Origin: Dillenia suffruticosa
Lineage: Eukaryota > Streptophyta > Magnoliopsida > Dilleniales > Dilleniaceae
DNA length: 64,000 nucleotides
NCBI GenBank assembly: GCA_033439265.1
Contig: JAVTVX010000013.1
Span: 17,464,500 to 17,528,499 of the forward strand
Direction of reading: 5' to 3'
Shown here: piece by piece, positions 12,338 through 23,435 of the stretch
Numbering within the stretch: position 1 is the stretch's first letter
How the letters are laid out: each line of letters starts with the position of its first letter
Notes under the pieces: generated by a model
The model's database searches: none
What the model was told of the DNA's origin: nothing
The model's input: the letters and a program-made list of their open reading frames with translations, nothing else
Translations under genes and position numbers: made by a program

Positions 12338-12682
12338 GTCGCTAATAACACGTCGCAAAAATTTAGCGACGAAAATTAGAAATTCGTCCCTAAATTTAGC
12401 GACGAAAATCTGGAATCCGTCGCTAAATTTAGCGACAAATAAGTTTTCGTCGCTAATATTCGTCACAAAATTTAGCGACGAAAAATTATTCGTCGCTAAA
12501 TTTAGCGATAGATAATTTTTGTCGCTAAAATCCGTCGCTAATTTAGGGGAAAACAAACCCGTCAAAAAATTATCCGTCGTTGAATTAGTGACGGATTTGG
12601 AATTCGTCGCCCAAATCCGTCGCTGAATGAGCGACGGATTCCAAATCCGTTGCTGAATGAGCGACGGATTCAAATCCGTCGT
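12338..12682. repeat. Left subterminal GCGACGAAA repeat array of the CACTA element
   Basis: More than ten units of TAGCGACGAA or its complement CGTCGCTAA, spaced irregularly and in both orientations, often as back-to-back palindromic pairs. Such arrays bind the element's transposase or accessory protein in characterised CACTA elements. The function here is inferred. Confidence 0.85.
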
Positions 12683-12814
12683 TGATTTCATATGCCTTGG
12701 CCATCAGCCAGCCACGTGCCCACCCACCCCAGCACCCCCACCTTCCCGCCCGAGTCAGCACTCCCGCGCAGCATCAACTCTTAATTGTTGGAAAATACCG
12801 CGCTTCTGCCTACA

Positions 12815-12893
12815 CCGTGATTCAAACTCCGAACTCCTGCACGAACCCCAGCACACACACGCAATGTGTAAACCAACCACTGAGCCAAACATA
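12815..12893 (-). repeat. tRNA-like (pol III box) module inside the CACTA element
   Basis: The reverse complement has a perfect A box, TGGCTCAGTGG (12877-12887), and a B-box-like GTTTGAATC (12819-12827). The gap of about 47 bases is longer than in a standard tRNA. It is probably a SINE head or captured tRNA relic rather than a working tRNA. Confidence 0.4.
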
Positions 12894-13457
12894 TTATTGT
12901 GATATAAATTTATTTTTTTATTATTTATTACATTTTTTCACATTTTTCTAACAATAATAAAATAATATATAATAACAATTTAAAATAATAAAAATAAAAA
13001 CTTTTTTTATTTATACCACCAATCTAAAATAATATTAATTAAAAATAATAAATATGATAATTTTTAATAAAATAAAAAATAATAAAATACTAATTTAAAA
13101 TAAAATAATAAATTAATTAAAAAAATATATTAATATTATATTTTGATTTCTTCTTTTTTCTTTTATTTTATTATTCTATTATTCTTTTTCATTTTTATTT
13201 TATTTTTTTAATCCATAATTTAAAAATGCATCTCAAAACTATAAAATTATAATTATCAATAAATTATAACATATTAATAATTTAAAAAATCTATATATTT
13301 ATTCACAAAATATTTTTATTCAAATTTCAATAAAATTATTATATATAAGAAATGAAAATAGAAATAAAAAAAAAAACCAATGGAAAAAAAAAGTAAGAAT
13401 AGGAAACAAAAAGGTGGAAACAGTTGGAAGAAAGAAAATAAAAATATCGTCACACAG

Positions 13458-13530
13458 TACTAGGTGGTATGGTGGTGATATGTACTTTGCTCAAATCCGA
13501 AGTCCAAGGTTCGATTCCTTCCACCCTCTA
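13458..13530 (+). repeat. tRNA-like module (A and B boxes) inside the CACTA element
   Basis: An A-box-like TGGTATGGTGG (13465-13475) and a perfect B box GGTTCGATTCC (13508-13518) are 32 bases apart, the true tRNA spacing. AAGG/CCTT closes a T-arm, and GGTGG/CCACC can pair around it. The anticodon stem CTTTG/CGAAG holds an eight-base loop and no proper 7-bp acceptor stem forms. It looks like a tRNA-derived relic rather than a functional tRNA. Confidence 0.45.
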
Positions 13531-13567
13531 CCTGCATGCATGTTTTTTCAGTATTAAAACAAAGGGC

Positions 13568-13600
13568 GCGCGGGCGCCCGCACCTGCCTGGCGCCCGCGC
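13568..13600. repeat. GC-rich perfect 11-bp inverted repeat
   Basis: GCGCGGGCGCC at 13568-13578 and its exact complement at 13590-13600 flank an 11-base loop. The stem is all G/C in a surrounding of almost pure A/T, just right of the tRNA-like module. Confidence 0.85.
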
Positions 13601-13909
13601 AGGCATTAATATTTTATTAAAAAATTTATATTATTAAATAAATTAATTGAAATAAAATAAAATTACCTATATATTAAATAAAAAAAGTAAAAAAAATAAT
13701 AAATTAATTAAAATATATATAATTTAAATAAAATAAAATATATGGTTTTTTTAAGAATTAAATAACATTATTCTTCTAAAAAATGAAATATAATATAATA
13801 AAAAAAAATGTAAATTAAAATATTATAAAATAATAATATGATTTGTTAATATAAATTAATAAAATAAAATAAAATAAAAATAAAAATATAATTAAAAGAA
13901 TATAAAATT

Positions 13910-14462
13910 CAGTGACGGATTTGGAATCCGTCACTAAATTATTAAAATAAAATAAAAATAAAATAAAATTCTATTTAAAAAAAAATTAAATAAATCCGTC
14001 GCTAAATTACCGGAGATAGGGATTGGGATTTTCATCTAGCGACGGATTTGTTTTCCGTCGCTAAATTAATTTTTAATTTAAATATTACATATTAATAAAA
14101 TAAAAAAAATAAAATTCTATTTAAAAAAGATTAAATTTTGGGACGAATTTTAAATCGGTGGTAAAATTTTGCCATATTTAGCGACAAAATTTGCAACGAA
14201 AAATTTTTTGTCCCCAATTAGCGACGAATTTAGTCACGAAAATTTTTTCGTCACTAATTAGTGACGAATTTAGCTACAAAAATTTTTTCGTTACTAATTC
14301 GCGACGAATTTTGCTACGAATGATGTGTCCGTCACTAATTTAGCGACGACTTCCTTTTCGTTCCAAATTTTGTGGCAAATTAGCGACGAAAAACTTTTTC
14401 GTCGCTAAATCCGTCGCAAAATAGCGACAAATTTTTTCCGTCGCGAAAATTCGTGGCTAAAA
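13910..14462. repeat. Right subterminal GCGACGAAA repeat array of the CACTA element
   Basis: The same motif family as at the left end, densest from about 14150 to 14460. A sparser pair at 13910-13940 and 13995-14065 is separated by A/T-rich filler. Confidence 0.85.
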
Positions 14463-17400
14463 TCGTGTTTTTTTGTAGTGACTTCTGGCAACTTCAACAC
14501 CTCCAAAATAATTCTTGAAATGTGTAAAAGTCTTCTAAACCCTCAATTTCATTCAATAGATGGTGTGAAATAAAAAAATTTAGATTTAGAAACTCAATAC
14601 ATTAGGAGAAAGTTTATATAAACTCTCAATCATAAAAAAAACATTAAAATACTATAATTGTCACATTAAATTATTGTTAGATATTATGAGAAGATAATTA
14701 AATATTCAAAATAAAAAAAAACAAAATTAATTGTGTGAAAATTTGAATGGACTATCAAAATTCGGCTAAATGTAACTCAAGTCAGAATACTTTCATTCTT
14801 TATCATATTTAATCTTTTTCGATTAAAATTTCTAATATGCTACCACTTGGTCTAACAAATCGATTTAAAGTCAAAACCAATTCCATTTTATATGAAAATA
14901 GAGTACATGAGCCATAGCAATAAATTTTCTAAAAGTGAATATTATCTTCTGTATACTACATTGTATTCTATTTTCTAAACTTATGATGACATTTATTTTA
15001 TGAATAAGCTCTAAATTTATTCAAAATTCAAATTTGATGAATTTATCTCAAAACAAAAATATATAACAATTTTATTGAAAAAATTCAACTTTTAGTTTCA
15101 TTTAAATAAGTCAATGATATCATATTTATAACATGATCTCTAAATCTATTTGGTGACATATTTTTGGTTAAAAGATCAGCTAATATACAATCGGTATTAA
15201 TGTGTTGAATTATAATTTTATTTTTCAACACTCTTTTTTTAATGGTTAAATACTTTATGTCGATATATTTATTTCGACCATTACTCTTGTTATTTTTAGC
15301 TAGAAATACAAAGTTGAATTGTCACGAAATATATATAATGGATTAGGTACAAAATTTAAAACTTATAATCCATATATGAAACTTTTGAGTCACACCGCAT
15401 GTGACATGATTTCAAAACACGGCACAACTTAGTTTTTATTGTGGAGGTTGCAATTAATATCTGTTTAGTACTTATCCACGATACAGCTCTACTAGTAATC
15501 ATGAAAATATAACCCGATATTGATTTCCAAGAATCAATACCCGACTACTTCTAGACTGTTGATTCTTTTGTATGTAAGTATGTATTTCTTGGTGTCCTGT
15601 AAATATCTCAACATCTTCTTGTAGCTTTCCAATGTTCCAAACTATGCTCACTTTGATATCTACCCAACATCCTCACAGTATGCGCTATGTTAGATTTTGT
15701 ACAGGCCTATGCTTACACGAATCTTCTAACAATAGAAACTATGAGATGTTAGTCATTTGTCTACTTTTCAAATTTGTCTTAGGGTATTGATCCAAATTAA
15801 ACATATATTCTTTGACAATTAGAGCTATATTTGATGAACAGTTTTCTATCTTGTATTTTTTAAATACTTTGTTGATGTAGATCTCTTGAGATAGTATCAA
15901 AATCTTATGAGATCTATTTCTATGTATCTGTATGCTGATGACATAAGATGTATTATCTAGATCCTTGATCTCAAAGTTCTTAAACAGAAACTGTTTCACC
16001 TTACACAACATTTTTATATCATTAGTGGCAAATATTATATCATTTACATACAAGATGAGGAAACAAAACCTGCTCCCACTAACATTGAGATATATGCATT
16101 GATCCATAATATTTTCTTTAAAATCGAATGAAATGACTATATTGTAGAATTTCAAATATTATTAGTGGAAAACTTGTTTTAACCCATATATAGATTTCTT
16201 GAATTTGTACACCAAGTGTTCACTACCACTGGAGGAGAATTCTTGAAGTTGATACATACGGACCTTTTTTTTCTAGTTCCCTATTAAGTGTCAGAATGTA
16301 TAACAGTGTCAGAATGATGCGGAGAGAATCATTCTTAGATATTGGAGAAAATATCTCCGAGTAGTCGATTTATTCCCTTTAGGTGAGCAATGAGTCTGCT
16401 CTTATATTTTTTGATATTGTTTAATGGGTTTGTCTTAATTTTGAAAATCCATTTACATTTGATATGTTTTACCCCATCTGATAACTTTACAAGATTGTAG
16501 ACTCCACTGCTTTTCATGGAGTTCATTTTATTTTTCATGGTGTTTAGTCATAAGTTTGAATTCTTAGAACTCATAGTTTGTGAAAAGATTTTTGGGTCCT
16601 TTATAACTCCGACATTATAGTTAAACTTTTGAAAATATATCACATAATCATCAAATATAATTGACCTTTTTTGTTAAGTAGATCTCCTTAATATTGGTTC
16701 AATATTTTTCATAGAAGAAAGTTAACCGGTTTGATCTTAGTTAACTGTTTATAGAATTTTTTTATTGTTATGCATACCCTGATTCATGTCCATAGAGAAT
16801 TAACAGTCATTTTGGATGATAACTAATTTTGTACTTGAACTTGATGGGATACTTGATGGATTCCTTTCAGAGTCAAGTCTCGAAGGAATTTTGCACATAG
16901 GCCTGACATCTGTCCATCCTTTATATATGTTCTATAGTTTTTCCCACCTCTATTTGATCTCATTACTTTTATTTGTTTACCACGTTGTTTTTTGACTTCT
17001 ATCTTGAAAATTTCAAAGGCATCCAACGTCTCATTTTTATTGCGAAAGATATAGAGATATATATATCGTAAATAGTCATTTATCAATATGATAAAATAAC
17101 TATAACCATACGAGTTTATATCTGGAGTACAAATATCCGAATATATAATCTCAAATAATTTTGAACTCTTCCTTATATTTTTTTTAGTCTTGTTGATTTA
17201 TTTTCTCTTAATACAATTCGCATAAGTCTCAAATTCGTTAAAATTTAAGGTACCAAGTAACCCACATTTTATCAACTTTTCTATCCTTTTTTATGAAAAT
17301 GTGTTTTAATCTCTCGTAGTGTAACATGGAAGAGTTTTTCTCAATAACATTTCTTTTAACCCATATTTGTGTTATATTCATGTAAGTATTATTTTATAAA

Positions 17401-20114
17401 GTAATACTATACAGTTTATCTAATAATAGATCATAAATAACGATATTTGAATAAAAAAATAAAATAAATTTATTATTAAATTGGAAAGAGTAATCGAATT
17501 GTATAAATTTTGAAACGAAAATTGATTTCGTAGAAAATTTGAAGACATAAAATATTGTCTCCAATTTTAAGACATGCCTATTGGCCAGAATGATCTCGCA
17601 ATCGCTAATACCCTTTACCTATGAGCTCATCTTATTACCCAAATGGATGAGTTATTCATGATCCATTGACTTTCTTTGATTTCACAAGTTTTGCAACATA
17701 TTTGTAATATGAATGGTACAAACAGAATCAATCCACCATGTGTTATGAGAAATCTCAATCATGCAATATTTATAATGAACTAATAAGATTTCCGTATATT
17801 TAGTCTTAAGTCACCGATTATAATTGGTATAATTTTGTTTCATGTATCCTTTTTTTTTATAGAAGAAACATTTGGATTTTTTCTTTATATTCGTTTTCAG
17901 TTTTGAGCCCTTTTCGTTCGGTTTGGATTTGCCGTTCTTCTTCCTTTGCACTACTACATGTACATTTGTAGAACCCTGATTCATCTTTATTAGTAGCCTT
18001 TCTTTCTCCTGTACACATATGACCATCAACTCATTAATAGACCATTTCTCCTTATATATGTTATATGAGATCTTAAAATGACCATAAGGATGAGGGAGTG
18101 ACTTCAAAATAAAGTGCATGACAAAAGATTTGGACATTCAATCTCTAGAGTTTATAATTGAGCTGTTATATCCCGCATTCGCATGATATGTTCGTGCACA
18201 CCATTGACACTAGTGAGTCTCATGGAGGATAATTGCATAACGAGGGTACTGATCAAAAACTTCTCTGATAACACAAATTACTCATTTATAGTCTTAAAAA
18301 GAGTATGAATATTGGTATATTTATTGATCAAGTCACGAATGCCAGTCAAAATTTTGCTTTTTATGTACATGATAATTAGGTGATTAGATCGCTACTATTT
18401 TTGATAAAAAGTCTTTTCGTCTACAAAGATGGTATCGGTTATCAGAGGTGACTTGTCTTTCCGGATAGTATAGTCATTGTTTAGACATTTTAGATGGAGA
18501 ATGACCATTTCCCTCCACTCCTTATAATTTTTTCCATTCAAATTGAGAAAATTAGATTTTAAATCTATAGTTTAGAATATTATAAATAAATAAACATGTT
18601 TACTAACTATATATGAGACATTTAATATATATCTATCAATGTAAACATATAAAAATAAATTTATCATATAGAAATTATCTGTGAGTTAAATTTCTAATTT
18701 TATTAAATTTATTTGAATTTATAATAAGATTTACAAAAACAGGTCATTTCCCAATACATGTAGACTAATTAGAAAATTATAAATAGTTAATCTATCTTTG
18801 ATCGTATTTTCTACTTAACGCTATAAGACGACCTCTTTATTGCATCATGTAGGTTTCCAGATAAGTGGTGAGTCATATAGAACCACTTAAGGACCAATCA
18901 ACGTTAAACTTATTTCCGTCTTTTTGACAAAACTATTGTAAACATACACTAAATCAACCGCTTTTATAATATTATATATAAAAGAGATTTCAACCAGATA
19001 GAATATTATTAAAAATAAATATTTAATCAATTTTATTATTTTATACAACAAAAATTCCTATAAGATAAGATTTATTATATCAAAATAATTTTCATAAAAA
19101 ATTTATCATTTTACTAATATGATCATATCCTTATATATAATTCCATACTTAATTATAGTTACTGTAGTTAAACCCTAATTAATTTTAAAAATTATATTGA
19201 GTATTAGGATAATAATATTATTTAATTTTGTCATACCAAAATATATAAAATTTTAATATAAAAATACAACCAAATTATCTAATATATTTTACTAATTTTG
19301 TACCTCCCATTATTTATAAAATTATGTCCAAAAATTAATTTTATGCACGATTTTTCAAAATTTGGATTTAGAAGATATTTTGAAAATTTTGAAATTTTTT
19401 TTAAAGGTTTTTAGAAAAATTTTTAACCTAAAAATATTTTAATAATTTTGTATGCTCCCTTATATATAAAATTATTCCAAAGTTTTCAAAAAAATATCAA
19501 TTTTGTACTTGTGTTTATGTACAAAAAAAAAAATTATGCATTAAAAATATTCATATAACATTTATGCATAATTTTTCTTTCTTTTTTTTGGGTTCAAAGG
19601 ATCAAAATGATACATTTTAAAGTTTGTTGGGCTTTTAAAATATTGAAGAACCAAATTGTAGCAATTTAAAATTTATTGGGCCCTTTTACAAAATAAATTG
19701 TTGCACAGATCGGATTGCAACAAAAAAAAAAAAAAAAAAATTATGGAATGACCAAACTTGTTAGAAAAGTCAACCTCGCTTTTTAATTCAATGGCCCACG
19801 TGCCACTCATTCACTTTTCCCTCATTTTCTTTTTTTTTTTTTTCAAGGAAACCCATGTGCCGGGTCATCTTCACCCGAAGCATATTCCCAAGGGTCACCC
19901 GACCTAGCGACTCCTAAAAAAAATCACCGAAAAAGTCTAAAAGAAAAAATACTCAATTTCAAATTCTAAAAATACAGGATTATACGAAGCTCATACTCAA
20001 TCCATTTTCAATCTCTATTAAAAAAAATGGTTATTTTGGATTAATTTAAAAAAAACCAAAAGAAAAAATTTTAAAATTTCACCGGGCAAATACAAAAATT
20101 GCTTTGATACCCAT

Positions 20115-20628
20115 TGTTAGAATGTATAACAAAGTTAATGTATACTTTTAATATGAAAATTGAGTCAAAATAAAACTAAAACAAAAAGAGGTTCTAGAAT
20201 TACCTTACGTCCATACTCTTTTCTTTCACTTTTGACAACTGCAACACCATCAAAATAATTTTTGAGACGTGCATAAATATTTTAAACTCTCAATTTCACT
20301 CAATAGATAATGTAGATTTAAAAAATTTAAATTTAGAGATATAATGTACTAGAATGAGATTTATATAGGATCTCAACCATAAAAAAATTATTAAAATTCT
20401 ATAATTATCACGTTAAATTATTGCTAAATGTTATCGGAAGATAATTAAATATTTAAAACGGAAAAATAAAATTAATTATGTGGAGGTTTGAATGAATCAC
20501 TAAAATATGATCAAATGCAACTTAATTCATTTTTTTTTCATTTTTTATCGCGTTTAATTTCTTTCGATTATATTTTTCTCATTAATTTGATTTTAAATGC
20601 ATAGATTTATTTGAATATAAAAATTTCA
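20115..20628 (-). repeat. 5' LTR of the copia element
   Basis: It begins TGTTAGAATG on the plus strand beside the primer-binding site and aligns with the split left LTR over about 467 bp. Similarity weakens after 20581. The right edge is set by the resumption of unit A sequence at TTTTTGTGATTAAAGTGGC. Confidence 0.7.
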
Positions 20629-21277
20629 AATATTTTTGTGATTAAAGTGGCAATCGAATATCATATAGTTAATTTTTGCTTACCTCACCATGGAAATTCA
20701 TAGAGTATAACCTTCCCCCATGAAATGCATCCTTGTTCACTTCCCACCTAATTTAAGTTAACATTCCATAAGTAAAATTCTCATAATAATTTTTGGGGAA
20801 AATAATCATCTTAATAATTTATTTTTATCATTCTTTTAATCATGTGGAAACATGTAGATGTTAAAAAGACTTCTCTCCATGCGAGTAAATGCCGGTGGAT
20901 TTCATGGATATTACCCAGGAGGTTGACCTCTCATTGGTCTAATATTTTTGGCTTTATCTTGCATTTTTTTTCCTTACAATAAATGCAAAAGTGTGTATTT
21001 TGTTGGTTAAAAATTTATTTATTTGTGAGATTTTTGACGATATAATTATTATTTATCACATATTTTCTTACAAAATTTTAAATAAATTTAAATGCAAATA
21101 ATCAATTAGATATTTAAATTTTGTTCCATAATGACTTTGCTTTGTGGGCATTGAAATTTAATAAGAAAGGGAGAGAGAGAGAGAGAGAGATCGCTTTTAT
21201 TTTTAGAGCATAATTTATATTATTGTCCTCTAAAAATATTGAATGACATATACACACTCATTTATTTGGATGGAGTT
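20629..21277. repeat. Tandem duplication unit A (right part)
   Basis: Sequence from GTGATTAAAGTGGCAATCG near 20635 to the GA tract at 21173-21190 matches 28235-28735 in unit B. It continues unit A across the copia insertion. No gene was seen. Confidence 0.75.
20807..20998. repeat. Local dispersed repeat of about 190 bp, copy 1
   Basis: A block from TTAATAATTTATTTTTATCATTC through GGTTGACCTCTCATTGGTC to TTTTTGGCTT recurs at 27408-27555 and 28346-28515. The last is expected from the unit duplication. The middle one is an extra copy inside unit B with no counterpart seen in unit A. Confidence 0.6.
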
Positions 21278-21344
21278 GTGAATTCATGTCTAGAATCACT
21301 CCAATATTAACTAGTGATTTTGATTCTACTCTGGAGATCCATAT

Positions 21345-22653
21345 TCAAAAATCTGAAGGGCTTATTAATAGTAAAATATTCAATTTGAATTATAACCTAT
21401 TGATCAAATAATGAATTCAATGTTATAGTTCTGTCCAGATGTTGAGATTTTAAAATCAATTCACATCGTGTATTTGTTTGGTTAAACTCAAACTCATGAT
21501 GTAATAAATTTGAAGTATTAGTTTCTTATATCATTAAGGTCCCATCTCGGTAGAACATTTTTTTGTATCAAAGTTGCGCATTTCCGCCTTAAGTTCTCTC
21601 ACTCTTGGAAATCCATCCAAGTTTTCTCTCCTGAAAACCTTCTTCCCTCTTTCTTCAGGGAAATTCAAAAGAAGCTATCTGTGAAGAATATTGTGGAATA
21701 TTCCATTCCATATGCAGCCTTATTATTCCACGTGGCAATGTCCTCCCTTGAGTCCGACTTCACCCTAGTTGTGCCTTGGCTCAGTTACCCTTGGTGGTCA
21801 AGGTAAAGGTTGAAGCGTCACGTGAAATACCGACGAGTCCAACTAGTGAGCAGAAGCAAACCAAGTCCCCTCTCCCTCTTGGGGCCTTTAATATCGTGGG
21901 AGGCCAAAGCCCCTTCTCCCCACTCCAATCTCTATTGAAATTGTTAACTTTATATTGAAAGTTACCTACTTCTACAAAATTTCTCTAAGATTGTTAATTT
22001 TTATATGCCCTCCTTTAACCCCCACAATTAAGGGATTTCAAAGTTGTTAATAAATTCCTTATTTAGGTCCTTTATTGATCACCTCATTTTTTTTTTCTCC
22101 AAGTTCTATTTTATTTGTTAGAAAATTTTTGTATATCAAAATAAATAAGCAATTTGATTATAAATATATTTGACTTTTTTATTTTTATGTTTTTATGTTG
22201 TGATAATAAATTTTCAATATAAATCTAATCTATTATAATGGTTTACAGATTATTATGATTTTATATTTTTAAAATTACTTCCATACTCTGATATCTCTAA
22301 TATTACTATTATTTTGTGTAATTTTCATTCCTTTTATTGATGCTTTTTCATATGCCCTCACCACCTTCACCAAAGAAATGAATATTTTCATAATCATACT
22401 GTAGGGATGAAACCATTATGCACTTAATCAAGTTAATGATCGAGACGAGTCCAGCAAACATCTTGCATATAATCTATTGAATCTGTAAAGAATTACATTA
22501 AAATTGGAGGTTTTACACCTTCCTACTCAGGTTATTCAATCGAACGTTCACACTCTGTATTCCTGATGGATGTACTAGAGGAACTTTAAGTATACAATAA
22601 GAATCTAGGAATAAAAGGTTAGCTTTGAAGACACTTCTGTGAGGGATTATGGG
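21345..22653. other. Spacer in unit B before GLR copy B
   Basis: Counterpart of 5096-6304. About 120 bp of extra AT-rich sequence (about 21350-21480) is absent from unit A. No gene was recognised. Confidence 0.5.
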
Positions 22654-23398
22654 TTACAATCCATTGTTAATAGAGGCATGATCACCAACTTGACTAGAGA
22701 TCACTTCATTGCTTGCTTGGTTTTTGGCTTCGATCTCTTCTGCATCATTAACCTCACCACATTGGCTAGAAATCTCTTCAAGATCAACCACAGGGTTGTT
22801 AATTTCAACCCCCCCACCACGATTACCCATCTCAAGAGCAGGCTTAGTTCTTGTTTGAGACCCCCTAAAATAGTGAAAAATAAACTTTTGGCCATAAGAA
22901 TTTACCATGTCGAGGAGAGAAATTCTCTTTGAAGCAATAAGGGCAACCAATATGGCCACTATTACTATCATGAAGAGGCCACCGAAACTATATGCAGTGA
23001 GGCTTGGAGTATCAGTAGTGTTTGTTGTAGTTTGTTCTGGACAAGAAGATTGCTCATGAAAGTAACGTTTTTGGATGATGTCGATCTTTTTTCCTTCGGT
23101 CACATTCAAGACTGCCCTTGAAAAGTATGAAACCAATGGAGATCCTAGTGGGAAGGCCTAGATTAGAAAGCACAAAAACATCTCAGTAAATGGTCTAAAG
23201 ACTATGGTGCTATCCATCACACCTAAAAGTTCACTATTTTTTGCACCTACTAAACATATACCAGAAAAATCTTGACAGATACTGAGAAAAATAATGGAAT
23301 AGTATTTAGAGAGAGAGCCAATGAGCTATAGCTCGGCTGTCACCATCCAACTTCCCCTTCTCCGAGGTCTCTAGTTCGAGCCTCCCTGATGTATCATA

Positions 23399-23435
<37 letters not shown>

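Larger units (their letters stand above)
12279..14480. mobile_element. Non-autonomous CACTA (En/Spm) DNA transposon, 2,202 bp
   Basis: The left end reads CACCACAAAAAAACAG. The right end, reverse-complemented, reads CACTACAAAAAAACACG. Both sides carry the 3-bp target duplication ACT (12276-12278 and 14481-14483), the size CACTA elements make. The subterminal regions are packed with TTTAGCGACGAAAA-type repeats in both orientations, like the transposase-binding arrays of this superfamily. No transposase frame exists inside, so it must have been moved in trans. One terminal base differs (CACC versus CACT). It sits inside the 3' LTR of the copia element and so inserted after that element. Confidence 0.93.
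12164..14835 (-). repeat. 3' LTR of the copia element (split by a CACTA insertion)
   Basis: About 115 bp left of the CACTA element and about 350 bp right of it align in order with 20115-20581. A long T run at 12141-12168 blurs the outer edge. The inner edge is placed near 14835 by the end of clear similarity. Confidence 0.75.
12164..20628 (-). mobile_element. Old, broken Ty1/copia LTR retrotransposon
   Basis: A fossil copia-type element on the minus strand. The 5' LTR is at 20115-20628. Next to it (20101-20113) is a primer-binding site resembling the complement of initiator-Met tRNA. A gag-like region with a zinc-knuckle remnant is at about 17811-18137, an integrase region at about 16823-17086, reverse transcriptase blocks at about 15739-16538, and the end of RNase H at about 15100-15200. 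The 3' LTR at about 12164-14835 is split by the CACTA element. The gag-integrase-RT-RNase H order defines the copia class. The element is heavily broken, with many breaks spread over all domains and no long frame left. LTRs differ by roughly a quarter by eye, so it is old. Outer ends are uncertain by about 50 bp. Confidence 0.85.

Noticed and set aside
12657-12951. Proline/histidine-rich frames in the CACTA filler
   Set aside because: No similarity to transposase or to host genes that I recognise. Composition follows a local C-rich patch.
13458-13530. Functional tRNA gene
   Set aside because: The B box and spacing fit, but the acceptor stem does not close and the anticodon loop has eight bases.
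12338-14462. Regularly recurring GCGACGAAA units, at first CRISPR-like
   Set aside because: Spacing is irregular, units occur in both orientations, and they lie exactly in the subterminal zones of an element with CACTA ends and a target duplication.
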